A DNA stretch of 64,000 nt, from assembly GCA_964518955.1 (NCBI GenBank), contig CAZFHS010000020.1, positions 1 through 64,000 of the forward strand, given 5' to 3'. A program made the position numbers and the translations under genes. The notes under the pieces were generated by a model that worked only from the letters and a program-made list of their open reading frames with translations, had not been told where the DNA came from and did not search any database. The DNA is from JBDGYW01 sp964518955. Its GTDB lineage: Bacteria; Gemmatimonadota; Gemmatimonadetes; Gemmatimonadales; GWC2-71-9. Shown here in pieces: positions 32,884 through 42,194 of the stretch; position 1 is the stretch's first letter, and every line of letters starts with the position of its first letter.

Positions 32884-33999
32884 CTATCCCTTCTTGACGC
32901 TACCGCCTTTGTAAAACGGCATCGCGGTGACGGTCGCGTCGACCATCTTGCCGCGGCAGTCGATTTCAATCGGCGTACCCGGCTCAATAGAGTGCGTCGG
33001 CAAGTATGTGGTACCGATCGCCTGCTGGAGGCTCGGGCTGAATCCGCCGCTTCGTACCATGTCGATCTTGTGGCCTTTTAGATACACGTCGTACCCGTGC
33101 CGGGGGATCGCGCCCTTCTTCGAGACCGTGAATCCGCACAGCTTGCGAGTTGCACCGCCCGTCGCTTTCACATGTTCGAGCGCGGCTTTGCCCAGGAACG
33201 GTGCTCCCTTCTTCAGCTTCACGATCCAGCCGAGTTTTGCCTCGTATGCATTTGTGGTTTCGTCGATATCCGAACCGTACAGCGCATACCCCATTTCCAA
33301 GCGCAACGAGTCGCGGCAACCCAGGCCGACAGGCTGGCCTCTGCCCTCACCGACGACAGCGTTCCACATTTTGTCTGCATGTTTGGTACGAAAATAAAGC
33401 TCGAAGCCATCTTCTCCGGTGTACCCGGTGCGCGAAACGAAACACTCCACGCCCGCCACCTGGCCGGTCTCGAATTGGTAGTACTTGATGGCCGAAGCAT
33501 CCATCGAGCAGAGTGGTGCCACCAGCTCTTCGCTCTTGGGACCCTGGACAGCAAGAAGACCGACTTCGTCCGATATGTTCTTGAGGCGGACGTTGATTCC
33601 TTGCTTCTTGGATACGACGTGCGCCCAATCCTTATCAATATTCGCCCCATTGACGACGAGCATGATCCGGTCATCGAACCGGTACACGAGACAGTCATCG
33701 ATGAAGGACCCCTCGTCAGTCAGGAACGCTGAATACTGAGCCTGCCCCTCATCCAACGCTGCAACGTCGTTGCAGCAAAGACGGTTAACGAAAGCATTGC
33801 GGTCCGGACCTGTTACCTCGAACTCGCCCATGTGCGATACGTCGAATACGCCTACTGATTCACGAACGATCAAGTGCTCTTTCGTGATGCCCGTAGGGTA
33901 CTGGACCGGCATTTCGAATCCGGCGAACGGGACGATCTTCGCTTTATGCTGAACGTGATAGTCGTAAAATGGTGTGCGCTTCAATTTTGCGTCCGTCAT
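32884..33999 (-). CDS. gcvT: Aminomethyltransferase, glycine cleavage T protein
   Basis: 371 residues from MTDAKLKRTPFYDYHVQHKA. This ATG has GAAAGGAAG just upstream; an ATG five codons earlier falls within that site. Typical GcvT motifs: KIVPFAGFEMPVQY, FDVSHMGEFEVTG and RTGYTGEDGFELYF with CRDSLRLEMGYALYG. It transfers the methylene group from the lipoylated H protein to tetrahydrofolate with release of ammonia. The gcvH and gcvP genes are not in the window. It follows argF by 11 bp in the same operon. Confidence 0.95.
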   Translation of the reverse strand: MTDAKLKRTPFYDYHVQHKAKIVPFAGFEMPVQYPTGITKEHLIVRESVGVFDVSHMGEFEVTGPDRNAFVNRLCCNDVAALDEGQAQYSAFLTDEGSFIDDCLVYRFDDRIMLVVNGANIDKDWAHVVSKKQGINVRLKNISDEVGLLAVQGPKSEELVAPLCSMDASAIKYYQFETGQVAGVECFVSRTGYTGEDGFELYFRTKHADKMWNAVVGEGRGQPVGLGCRDSLRLEMGYALYGSDIDETTNAYEAKLGWIVKLKKGAPFLGKAALEHVKATGGATRKLCGFTVSKKGAIPRHGYDVYLKGHKIDMVRSGGFSPSLQQAIGTTYLPTHSIEPGTPIEIDCRGKMVDATVTAMPFYKGGSVKKG

Positions 34000-34010
34000 G
34001 CGACTTCCTT

Positions 34011-34910
34011 TCAACCCATTAGCTTCGCGACCAACGCCTTTTGAGCGTGCAGCCGGTTTTCCGCCTGATCGAACACTCGCGACTGAGGCCCATCGATCAC
34101 CTCGGCAGCCACCTCTTCACCCCTATGGGCTGGCAGACAGTGCAGGAAGATTGCGTCGTCAGCAGCCAGCGCCATGAGATTGGAGTCTACCTGGTAACCC
34201 TTGAATGCTAGCATTCGTGACTCGGCATCGGCTTCCTGCCCCATAGAAGCCCAAACGTCCGTCGTCACCACGTGCGCGTCGCGCACGGCCTCGTCGGGAT
34301 CCTCGAATATGCTAACGGTTGCGGCATTCTTCGCGTTCTCGAAGATCTCGTGGTTTGGCTCGTACCCCTCGGGGCATGCGAGGCGCAGCTCGAACCCAAG
34401 CAGGGCGGCCGCATTCAGCCACGAGTTCGCCATGTTGTTGCCGTCGCCCACCCAAGCCACGATCCTGTTCTCCCACCCACCGAATTCCTCCCAGATGGTC
34501 AGCATGTCGGCCAGCAATTGGCAGGGGTGCAGAAGATCCGTGAGACCGTTTATGACCGGTATTGTGGCGTGTTCGGCGAGCTCTTCCACATCGGAATGGG
34601 CAAAGGTCCTGATCATGATGCCGTGGACATAGCGAGAAAGCACCGTAGCGGTGTCGGATATTGTCTCGCCACGACCTAGCTGCATGTCTTGAGATGACAG
34701 AAACAACCCGTGCCCGCCGAGCTGATGAGCCCCAACCTCAAACGAGACACGCGTCCTGGTCGAGCTCTTCGCAAAGATCAAAGCAAGCGTCTTTCCCTCG
34801 AGCGGCCGGTCGGCGTACTCGCCTGATTTCATGGCGGCTGCGACCTCGAACAACTCGGCAACCTCGGGTGCGGAAAGATCGGAAATCTTCAGGAAGTCTC
34901 GCTTTGGCAT
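34011..34910 (-). CDS. argF: Ornithine carbamoyltransferase
   Basis: 299 residues, normal family length. Carbamoyl-phosphate site SSTRTR (49-54), HPCQ (128-131) and ornithine site HCLPAHRGEEV (257-267) are all present; DVWASMGQE fits ornithine rather than aspartate carbamoyltransferase. It makes citrulline from ornithine and carbamoyl phosphate in arginine synthesis. It is the first gene of argF-gcvT-mog-activator and is preceded by a good promoter at 34953-34981. Confidence 0.95.
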   Translation of the reverse strand: MPKRDFLKISDLSAPEVAELFEVAAAMKSGEYADRPLEGKTLALIFAKSSTRTRVSFEVGAHQLGGHGLFLSSQDMQLGRGETISDTATVLSRYVHGIMIRTFAHSDVEELAEHATIPVINGLTDLLHPCQLLADMLTIWEEFGGWENRIVAWVGDGNNMANSWLNAAALLGFELRLACPEGYEPNHEIFENAKNAATVSIFEDPDEAVRDAHVVTTDVWASMGQEADAESRMLAFKGYQVDSNLMALAADDAIFLHCLPAHRGEEVAAEVIDGPQSRVFDQAENRLHAQKALVAKLMG

Positions 34911-34952
34911 ACTTTTCCCCTCGAATCGGTCAAAATGACAGAGTGCGAGCGG

Positions 34953-34981
34953 ATTCTACCCTGCTAGAGCGTGACTGTAAA
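34953..34981 (-). promoter_or_regulatory. Sigma-70-type promoter of the argF operon
   Basis: Minus strand: -35 TTTACA (34981-34976), 17-bp spacer, -10 TAGAAT (34958-34953), each one mismatch from consensus. The predicted start is near 34946, about 35 bases upstream of the argF ATG. No ARG-box-like palindrome was evident. Confidence 0.65.
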
Positions 34982-34985
34982 GGCG

Positions 34986-36524
34986 CTACAGGATGTATTT
35001 CCTCAGGTCTTCGTCCTCGACGATCTCGAGGAGCCTTTCGCGCACCATCGAAGCATCGAAAACGAACTTCTTGTCGTCCACTTCCGGCAGATTGAAGAGA
35101 ACATCCTCCAAAAGCGTCGTCATGACCGTATGTAGCCTTCGTGCCCCAATGTTCTCCATCCGATCGTTCATCCGCATGGACAACCGAGCTATTTCCTGGA
35201 TTCCGTCGTCGGTGAATTTGAGAGTTGCGTCCTCCGACGTGCACAATGCTTGATACTGCTTCACCAGGCTGTTCTCCGGCTCGGTCATGATGCGCACGAA
35301 ATCGTTCGCATTCAGCGAGGAGAGTTCCACGCGGATTGGGAACCTGCCCTGCATCTCCGGAATGAGATCGGAGGGCTTCGCCACGTGAAATGCGCCTGCG
35401 GCTATGAACAAGATGTGGTCGCTGCGTACGTAACCGTATCGCGTTTGCACCGTGGAGCCCTCAACGATCGGCAGGAGATCTCTCTGCACTCCTTCGCGCG
35501 ACACGTCGGGTCCAGCCTGGCTGCGCTCGCCGGCAATCTTGTCCAACTCGTCTATGAAGATGATCCCGTGGTTCTCGACTCGGTCCAACGCCTCGTTGAC
35601 CACGTCGTCCATGTCCACGAGCTTTTTGAGTTCCTCGTCGATGAGAATGCGCCGCGCTTCCGAAACGCGCAGATCGCGTTTCTTGGTCCGCTTCGGCAGC
35701 ATGTCTTGCAGCGCTTCGCCGAGGTTGATGTCCGGAGCGTCCATTCCGGGCTGGGGCTGCATCAGATCGAGAATGGGGAACGCCTGCTGGCTTACTTCGA
35801 CCTCTACAGTGCGGTCTTCGAGTTTCCCGTCGCGCAGCAATCCCCTCAGCTTTTCACGCGTGCGTTCGCGGCGTGAGTCCTCCGGATCTGCTGCGTCTGC
35901 CTCAGCTGCTTCTTCCTCCCGTACTTCGCCGTCAGAAGAAACGACGAATAGGGGGCGGGCGGCGGTGTCGGCGGGGGCCGACGGTTGGCCTTCGGATGCA
36001 GGGGAGGGAGAAGAGGGAGCAGAGGCAGGGGGTGAGGGCTTGGCGGGGAAGAGCAGTTCCACCAAACGTTCCTCGGTCCGTTCCTCCGCTGTTGGGAACA
36101 CTTCGTCCTCGCGTTCGCCGCGGACCATGTTTATGGCCGAATCCACCAGGTCGCGGATCATCGACTCAACATCACGGCCAACGTACCCGACTTCCGTGAA
36201 TTTCGAGGCTTCAACTTTGATAAAGGGTGCGCCGGAGAGCCGTGCAAGGCGGCGGGCTATCTCTGTTTTCCCAACGCCCGTCGGACCGATCATGATGATG
36301 TTGTTGGGCATGATCTCGTCGCGGATCTCTTCGGGCGCCTTCTGGCGACGCCAGCGGTTGCGAATGGCGATGGCGACGGCCTTTTTTGCCGCTTCCTGCC
36401 CAACGATGTACCGGTCCAACTCGACGACTATCTGCCGAGGCGGCAACTCCTCGAGCCACGGAAGTGGTTCCGGACCTCCATCGAGTGACTCTAGCTTTGA
36501 CTGTATTTTTTCCTGGTCCGACAT
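34986..36524 (-). CDS. hslU: HslU, ATPase subunit of the HslVU protease
   Basis: 512 residues, longer than the usual roughly 440-460. Walker A GPTGVGKT (80-87), Walker B IIFIDELDKI (321-330), the pore-type GYVG motif (113-116), and the C-terminal LRKYIL tail that inserts into HslV. The extra length is a Pro/Ala/Ser/Glu-rich low-complexity insert at about 160-220, inside the I-domain that handles substrates. It unfolds substrates and feeds them to HslV. It is the last gene of the aroC-to-hslU run, 31 bp after hslV. Confidence 0.95.
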   Translation of the reverse strand: MSDQEKIQSKLESLDGGPEPLPWLEELPPRQIVVELDRYIVGQEAAKKAVAIAIRNRWRRQKAPEEIRDEIMPNNIIMIGPTGVGKTEIARRLARLSGAPFIKVEASKFTEVGYVGRDVESMIRDLVDSAINMVRGEREDEVFPTAEERTEERLVELLFPAKPSPPASAPSSPSPASEGQPSAPADTAARPLFVVSSDGEVREEEAAEADAADPEDSRRERTREKLRGLLRDGKLEDRTVEVEVSQQAFPILDLMQPQPGMDAPDINLGEALQDMLPKRTKKRDLRVSEARRILIDEELKKLVDMDDVVNEALDRVENHGIIFIDELDKIAGERSQAGPDVSREGVQRDLLPIVEGSTVQTRYGYVRSDHILFIAAGAFHVAKPSDLIPEMQGRFPIRVELSSLNANDFVRIMTEPENSLVKQYQALCTSEDATLKFTDDGIQEIARLSMRMNDRMENIGARRLHTVMTTLLEDVLFNLPEVDDKKFVFDASMVRERLLEIVEDEDLRKYIL

Positions 36525-36555
36525 AACGACCTCGTTCCTCGCGGAACTCTCTAGC

Positions 36556-37098
36556 TCATTTCAGCTCTAGTACGCTGATGTTGCTGTTGGTATAGACACA
36601 AATGTCCGCGGCAATCTGCAGGCTCTTCCGAACGACCTCTTCGGCAGGAAGCTCGGAGTGCTCCATCAGCGCCCGCGCGGCCGCCAGAGCATAATTGCCA
36701 CCACTGCCGATGGCGAGAATTCCGTCATCGGGCTCGATCAGCTCTCCACTCCCGCTTACGACAAAGGAATGTTCCGTGTTTGCGACGGCGAGCAACGCCT
36801 CGAGTCTTCTGAGTACCCTATCGCTTCGCCAATCTTTGCCGAGCTCCACCACAGCCTTCGAGAGATTGCCCGGGTACCGCTCCAGCTTCTCCTCGAACTT
36901 CTCGAAAAGAGTGAAGGCATCGGCGGCCGCACCGGCAAATCCGGCCAGCACCTTGTTGTCGCCCAGCTTGCGAACCTTGTTGGCGTAGGCCTTCATGATC
37001 GTGTCGCCAACGGTTACCTGCCCGTCGCCGCCCATGGCGACGGAGCCATCTTTGCGGACGCAAAGGATGGTGGTGGCTTTGAATACGTCGGTCGTCAT
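36556..37098 (-). CDS. hslV: HslV, peptidase subunit of the HslVU protease
   Basis: 180 residues. The N-terminus MTTDVFKATTILCVR shows a short propeptide. Cleavage after Ala8 would expose Thr9 of the family's TT(I/V) start as the catalytic nucleophile. The core DGSVAMGGDGQVTVGDTIMK is typical. It forms the double-ring proteolytic chamber partnered by HslU. It is separated from xerC by 18 bp and from hslU by 31 bp. Confidence 0.95.
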   Translation of the reverse strand: MTTDVFKATTILCVRKDGSVAMGGDGQVTVGDTIMKAYANKVRKLGDNKVLAGFAGAAADAFTLFEKFEEKLERYPGNLSKAVVELGKDWRSDRVLRRLEALLAVANTEHSFVVSGSGELIEPDDGILAIGSGGNYALAAARALMEHSELPAEEVVRKSLQIAADICVYTNSNISVLELK

Positions 37099-37116
37099 GC
37101 GATTCTCCTCCCTCTC

Positions 37117-38049
37117 CTACGCCCTCGGATGCGCCTGGTCGTACACCTTCTTCAACCGCTCCACACTAGTATGAGTATACACCTGCGTTGTGCTCAGTGA
37201 TGCGTGGCCGAGTAGTTCCTGCACCGCTCTGAGGTCGGCTCCGCCGTCGAGAAGGTGCGTGGCAAAGCTGTGGCGCAGGCTGTGCACCTTGAATCCGGAG
37301 CTCTCATCCAGCATTCGCAAATACTGCCGGACGATATGCTGCACGCCGCGAGCGGAGAGCCGGCTGCCTTTCATCGAGAGGAAAACCGCCCGGCGATCGC
37401 CGGCCCGGGGCTTTTTCGCCAACAGCTCGTCTCGTTCGGTGAAGTACTTTCTCAGCGCCCGAGTGGCATGCGTTCCGATAGGCAGTATGCGTTCTTTGCG
37501 ACCCTTGCCGCGAACCTTGACCTGGTCCGAGACGATGTCGATCTGCCGCATATCGAGGTTCGCCAATTCCGAGAGCCGCATGCCGGTCGCATAAAACAGC
37601 TCGAGCATCGCGAGGTCCCTGGCGGCTTTGAATCCACCCTCAGACGCCAGCGACTCGGCGAGCTCGAACATCATATCGACCTGCACTCGATCCAGAACCG
37701 GCGGTAGCTTCCGCTCCAACTTCGGCATCCGCACTGCGGTGGCCGGGTTCTCCTGGATACCGTGTCGAACACCGAGAAAACGGTAGAAACCGCGGAGAGC
37801 CGATATAGCCCTCGCCACTGATCGTTTTGCAAGCCCTTGGCGGCGCAGCTCACCCATGTAGCTCCTTACCGCGAGCCGGTCCAGGCTCGTCCACGACCAC
37901 TCAGACGGCCCGCCATGATACTCGTCGCAAAACTCCACGAATGCATCGAGGTCGCGCCCGTACGCTTTTCTGGTGTGAATCGAGTCCTGCCGCTCTTTGG
38001 CCAGGTACTCGAGGTATTCGGCGATCTCCGGGCGGCTCTCTTTGGTCAT
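37117..38049 (-). CDS. xerC: Tyrosine recombinase XerC (chromosome dimer resolution)
   Basis: 310 residues. The N-terminal SAM-like core-binding domain is at about 10-95 and the catalytic domain at about 115-300, with Arg158 (ATGMRLSEL), Lys182 (VRGKGRKERI), His256/Arg259 (HSLRHSFATHLL), His282 (LLGHASLSTTQ) and nucleophile Tyr291. All six catalytic positions are intact. Its chromosomal position between trmFO and hslV matches codV in Bacillus, arguing for the housekeeping recombinase rather than a phage integrase. It overlaps trmFO by 4 bp. Confidence 0.92.
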   Translation of the reverse strand: MTKESRPEIAEYLEYLAKERQDSIHTRKAYGRDLDAFVEFCDEYHGGPSEWSWTSLDRLAVRSYMGELRRQGLAKRSVARAISALRGFYRFLGVRHGIQENPATAVRMPKLERKLPPVLDRVQVDMMFELAESLASEGGFKAARDLAMLELFYATGMRLSELANLDMRQIDIVSDQVKVRGKGRKERILPIGTHATRALRKYFTERDELLAKKPRAGDRRAVFLSMKGSRLSARGVQHIVRQYLRMLDESSGFKVHSLRHSFATHLLDGGADLRAVQELLGHASLSTTQVYTHTSVERLKKVYDQAHPRA

Positions 38050-39359
38050 GCGGCACCTGCCAGGAGTTCGCCGGCAAAATCACGCATGGCATCGAGTGCG
38101 CGGCGAGCCATTTGCTCTCTTCTCTCGCGTTTTTTGCGAACTCGCGTTTCGAGAGGCGGCAGCAGTCCGAAATTGGCGTTCATCGGTTGGAAATCGTCGG
38201 ATTCGGTCCCTGTAACGTAGTGCAACAGCGCACCCAGCATCGTCTGGCGAGGCGGGATCATGGGTTTCTCACCGGCGAGGAGTCGAGCCATGTTATGCCC
38301 GGCCAGAATTCCAGTACCTAGCGACTCGGTGTACCCCTCTACTCCCGTCAGTTGCCCGGCAAACAGGAGGCGGTCGTCATCCTTAGCGGAGAGGTGAGCC
38401 GACAATGTCACGGGTGAATTGAGGTAGCTGTTCCGATGCATCGATCCGAAGCGGAGGAACTCAGCTTCGCCGAGGCCGGGAATGGTACGCAATACTCGGC
38501 CTTGCTCCGCTTGCCTCATCTTCGTCTGGAAGCCCACGAGGTTCCACATCTGGCCGGCCCTGTCTTCTCGCCGCAGTTGGACCACCGCAAACGGTTCTTT
38601 GCCGGTCTTCGGGTTTTCGAGGCCAACCGGTTTCATTGGCCCGAACCTGAGCGTATCGGGTCCGCGGCGCGCCATTTCTTCCACGGGCAGACAGCCCTCG
38701 AAGTACGGCGTCTTCTCGAACTCGTGGCTGGCGTATTGATCGGCCTCGATCAGGTTTGCGATCAAGTTGCGATACTCCGCTTCCGCGAGCGGCGCATTCA
38801 GATAGTCGTCTCCAGATCCTTTGCCGTAGCGGGAAAGCGCGTACAAAACCGACATGTCGAGCGACTCAGCACTCACGATGGGTGCGATCGAGTCAAAGAA
38901 CGCCAGCGATTCTACACCCAAACGACTTCGAATTGCCTCCGCCAGTCGGTCCGAAGTAAGCGGGCCCGTCGCAACGATAGCAGGCGAGGAAAGTTCAACC
39001 GCCTCTTCCCTGCGCACTTCTATGTTGGGATGAGAGCTCACTCGTTCGGTTACTTCCTGCGCAAACAGATTCCGATCGACGGCCAACGCCGAACCGGCGG
39101 GCACACTTGTCGCGTCGGCAACCTCGAGCAACAAACTGCCGAGCATCCTCAACTCGGCCTTGAGAAGGCCGTGCGGGTTGGATGTTTCGGTCGACTTGAA
39201 GGAGTTGCTGCAGACAACTTCGGCGAGGCGATCGGTTTCGTGCGCCGGGGAGGAAACGCGAGGGCGCATCTCGTAGAGCGTAACAGCTACCCCTGACTCC
39301 GCGAGAGCCCAGGCCGCCTCACAACCAGCGAGCCCGCCCCCGATGACGCTGGCGTTCAC
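38046..39359 (-). CDS. trmFO: TrmFO, folate-dependent tRNA m5U54 methyltransferase
   Basis: 437 residues from a GTG that overlaps the topA stop (GTGA). The open frame upstream lies inside topA and is discarded. The FAD-binding Rossmann motif ASVIGGGLAGCEAAW is at the N-terminus, followed by the family motifs VVCSNSFKS and NPHGLLKAEL, then FEGCLPVEEMARRG, TLRFGPMKPVGL and GQLTGVEGYTES. It uses methylenetetrahydrofolate and FADH2 to form ribothymidine in the T-loop of tRNA. Its place between topA and xerC is conserved. Confidence 0.95.
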   Translation of the reverse strand: MNASVIGGGLAGCEAAWALAESGVAVTLYEMRPRVSSPAHETDRLAEVVCSNSFKSTETSNPHGLLKAELRMLGSLLLEVADATSVPAGSALAVDRNLFAQEVTERVSSHPNIEVRREEAVELSSPAIVATGPLTSDRLAEAIRSRLGVESLAFFDSIAPIVSAESLDMSVLYALSRYGKGSGDDYLNAPLAEAEYRNLIANLIEADQYASHEFEKTPYFEGCLPVEEMARRGPDTLRFGPMKPVGLENPKTGKEPFAVVQLRREDRAGQMWNLVGFQTKMRQAEQGRVLRTIPGLGEAEFLRFGSMHRNSYLNSPVTLSAHLSAKDDDRLLFAGQLTGVEGYTESLGTGILAGHNMARLLAGEKPMIPPRQTMLGALLHYVTGTESDDFQPMNANFGLLPPLETRVRKKRERREQMARRALDAMRDFAGELLAGAA

Positions 39360-41620
39360 TTCTCCGGTTTCTCGGAATCCTCCGCCGAAAACTGGTGCTC
39401 GCACTTCAGACAACGTAGGTACTCCCCGCGTGCCTTCGTCGACCGTTTTTCGGCACCGACATTTCCGCACGAAGGACACTTCTCAGGTACCGGCGCGTGC
39501 CAGGTGGTGAAATCGCAATCCGGATATGTGGCGCACCCGAAGAACGTTCGCCCGCGCCGAGTGCGCCGGGCTGCCAGATCACCGGTGCCGCACTTGGGAC
39601 AGTTCACGCCCAACGGCACCGGTCGAGTGTGTTTGCACTTCGGATATTTGGTGCACGCCAGGAACTCACCGTACCGACCTGCCTTCAACACCATCGGCCC
39701 ACCACAGACGTTGCACTTCTCATCCGTCGGGCGGTCGGGCGTCTTCTTTTTGCCGAGTGGTTTCGTATGGCGGCACTTGGGATAGTTGGTGCAGGCGATA
39801 AACGGTCCGAAACGGCCGCTTTTTACCTGGAGTTTTCCACCACACTCGGGGCACGGCTCCGAATCCAGCTTCTCGACGTCGCTCTTGAACGCGTCGCGGA
39901 TGACGGCCGCCATATCCACCTGTTCGAGTGCCTTGGCGAACGGCCCATAGAAATCTTCGAGTACCGTGCGCCAATCGAGCTCGCCCTCCTCCACTTTGTC
40001 GAGCTCATCCTCCATCTCGGAGGTGAATTCCACATTGAAGAGATCGGGGAACTGACCGATGAGCACCTTGGTGACGGTTTCACCTAGTTCCGTCGGATGG
40101 AACCGTTTGCTCTCCATGCGGGCGTAGTCTCGATCCCTGAGCGTCGATACGATACTGCTGTACGTGCTCGGTCGGCCGATACCCAACGTCTCCAGTTCCT
40201 TGACCAAGCTCGCTTCACTGAAACGCGGCGGCGGCTCGGTGAAGTGCTGGTTCGGCTCGATCGCCTGCACGGTGGCCTTGTCGCCCTCTTCGAGTGCCGG
40301 GACAGGCTTGAGATCTTCGAAGGTCTGTTTGTCTTCGACTTCCTTCGTCTCGGCATAGAGAGTGTGGAAGCCGTCGAAGATGATCACCGACCCGGAGGCT
40401 CTGAACAGGTACTTGCCGATCTCGAAATCGAGAGTCGTTGTGTCGTACACGGCCGGTTTCATCTGCGAAGCCACAAACCGCCGCCAGAGCAGCTCATAGA
40501 GCTTGCGCTGATCGGGTGTGAGATACTTCCCAACCTTCTTCGGCTCCCGCAACACATCGGTCGGGCGGATAGCCTCGTGCGCCTCCTGCGCGCGGGCACC
40601 CTTCTTCAATCGAAAGGTGTTGGGTTTCGTCGGGAGGTAGTCCTTTCCGTGCTTGTCGAGAATGAACTCGCGGACCTGCTCGATCGCGCTTGGCGCCACC
40701 CTCGTGGAGTCCGTACGCATATATGTGATAAGGCCCACTGCACCTTCGTTACCCAGTTCGATTCCTTCATAGAGCTGCTGCGCGCACGCCATGGTCCTCT
40801 TCGAAGAGAAGCCTAGACGTTTTGCGGCCTCTTGCTGCAGCGTGCTGGTGATGAAAGGCGGTGGGGCATGCTTTCGCCTCTGCTTGCGTTGAACGTCAGA
40901 GACGACAAAGGGCTTGCCCTTCACGTCCGATACCACAGCTAGCGCATCCGACTCGGAATGCAGGTCGGGCTTCTTGCCCATAACCTTGTGCAGCTTTGCG
41001 GTGAACTCTTTGCGCTTCGCCTTGAGGTTCACCTCGATAGACCAATATTCGGTCGGCTTGAACGACCGGATCTTCGCCTCGCGCTCGACAATCAACCTCA
41101 GCGCAACAGTCTGCACACGGCCGGCCGAAAGGCCTGTCTTCACCGCCTTCCAGAGGAGGGGGCTTGCCTTGTAGCCAACCAGGCGATCGAGAATTCTTCT
41201 CGCCTGCTGTGCCTCGACCTTCCGTTCGTCGATTTCACCCGGATGGTCCATGGCCTCGGTGATGGAGTCCTTCGTGATTTCGTGAAAGCGCACACGATGG
41301 ATCGTGTCACCGTTGCCGAGTTGGTTGGCCACGTGCCAAGCAATTGCTTCGCCCTCCCGATCCGGGTCGGTGGCGAGGTAGATGGCGGAGGAGCTCTGCG
41401 CCGTCTTCTTGAGATCAGATAGGGTCTTCGCCTTGCCGCGTATAGTCACGTATTTGGGCATGAAGCCTTTTTCGACTTCGACGCCAAGTTCGCGTTGCGG
41501 CAAATCGCGTATATGACCGACTGTCGCCTTGACCGTGTACCCCTTGCCAAGGTACTTGCCAATCGTTCTGGCTTTGGCCGGCGACTCCACTACAACCAAT
41601 GAACTCTTCTTCTTCGCCAT
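39356..41620 (-). CDS. topA: DNA topoisomerase I
   Basis: 754 residues. The Toprim domain has Glu12 (VVVESPAKA) and the acidic triad in LATDPDREGEA (Asp85, Asp87, Glu89). The active-site Tyr300 is in GLITYMRTDSTR. Four C-terminal cysteine zinc ribbons follow: CPECGGKL, CNVCGGPM, CPKCGTGD and CPSCGNVG, the last with CLKCEH. It relaxes negative supercoils. It begins 46 bp after aroK and is coupled to trmFO by a 4-bp overlap. Confidence 0.96.
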   Translation of the reverse strand: MAKKKSSLVVVESPAKARTIGKYLGKGYTVKATVGHIRDLPQRELGVEVEKGFMPKYVTIRGKAKTLSDLKKTAQSSSAIYLATDPDREGEAIAWHVANQLGNGDTIHRVRFHEITKDSITEAMDHPGEIDERKVEAQQARRILDRLVGYKASPLLWKAVKTGLSAGRVQTVALRLIVEREAKIRSFKPTEYWSIEVNLKAKRKEFTAKLHKVMGKKPDLHSESDALAVVSDVKGKPFVVSDVQRKQRRKHAPPPFITSTLQQEAAKRLGFSSKRTMACAQQLYEGIELGNEGAVGLITYMRTDSTRVAPSAIEQVREFILDKHGKDYLPTKPNTFRLKKGARAQEAHEAIRPTDVLREPKKVGKYLTPDQRKLYELLWRRFVASQMKPAVYDTTTLDFEIGKYLFRASGSVIIFDGFHTLYAETKEVEDKQTFEDLKPVPALEEGDKATVQAIEPNQHFTEPPPRFSEASLVKELETLGIGRPSTYSSIVSTLRDRDYARMESKRFHPTELGETVTKVLIGQFPDLFNVEFTSEMEDELDKVEEGELDWRTVLEDFYGPFAKALEQVDMAAVIRDAFKSDVEKLDSEPCPECGGKLQVKSGRFGPFIACTNYPKCRHTKPLGKKKTPDRPTDEKCNVCGGPMVLKAGRYGEFLACTKYPKCKHTRPVPLGVNCPKCGTGDLAARRTRRGRTFFGCATYPDCDFTTWHAPVPEKCPSCGNVGAEKRSTKARGEYLRCLKCEHQFSAEDSEKPEK

Positions 41621-41666
41621 CTTCCTCTTCTAACTCCTCAGGCACGCTTTGCGCGGGGGGACATAT

Positions 41667-42185
41667 TTATCCTACCATTGCACGTCGCGCAAGCTCGACC
41701 ACCTCATCGGCGACTTCTCGAGCGGTCTTGCCTTCAGTGAAAACTGTCACATCGCATCGTTCGTAGAATGGCTGTCGGAGTGCCAGCAGGTCCGAAATGC
41801 GGGATTCGACATCGGGCCCGTCCAGCAGTGGACGGTCGCCGCTACGGCCTAGGCGCGAACCTGCCGCTACGGGTGTGGTGTGAAGGTATACCGTGAGAGC
41901 GCGGCCTCGCAGATCGTTCAGGTTGTCTCCTTCGGCTGCCCAGCCACCACCTGGCACGACTACCGAGGGGTCCCCCGCGAGAGCTCGCTCGGTCTCGATC
42001 TTCTCGAGTACTCGAAACTCGGGCTCCCCGCGCGTTTCGAATACCTCCGCTATTGAGACGCCCTCTCTACGTTCAATAGTCTGGTCTATGTCGTGCGCCT
42101 CGACCCCCAACGCCTGGGCCGCTAGCCGACCTACTGTGCTCTTTCCCGAGCCGGGAAGACCCACCAGCACCAAGTGGCGATTCAC
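41667..42185 (-). CDS. aroK: Shikimate kinase
   Basis: 172 residues, normal length. P-loop GLPGSGKST (9-17), shikimate-binding Asp34 (HDIDQTIE), Arg58 (EPEFRVLE), the GGG loop (VPGGGWA) and the lid region RPLLDG. It phosphorylates shikimate in the chorismate pathway. It lies nine bases after aroC, which acts two steps later in the same pathway. Confidence 0.93.
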   Translation of the reverse strand: MNRHLVLVGLPGSGKSTVGRLAAQALGVEAHDIDQTIERREGVSIAEVFETRGEPEFRVLEKIETERALAGDPSVVVPGGGWAAEGDNLNDLRGRALTVYLHTTPVAAGSRLGRSGDRPLLDGPDVESRISDLLALRQPFYERCDVTVFTEGKTAREVADEVVELARRAMVG

Positions 42186-42194
42186 CAGGACAAC

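Noticed and set aside
38436..39296. + strand frame opposite trmFO
   Set aside because: trmFO is unambiguous on the minus strand; the opposite frame has no start signal or family.
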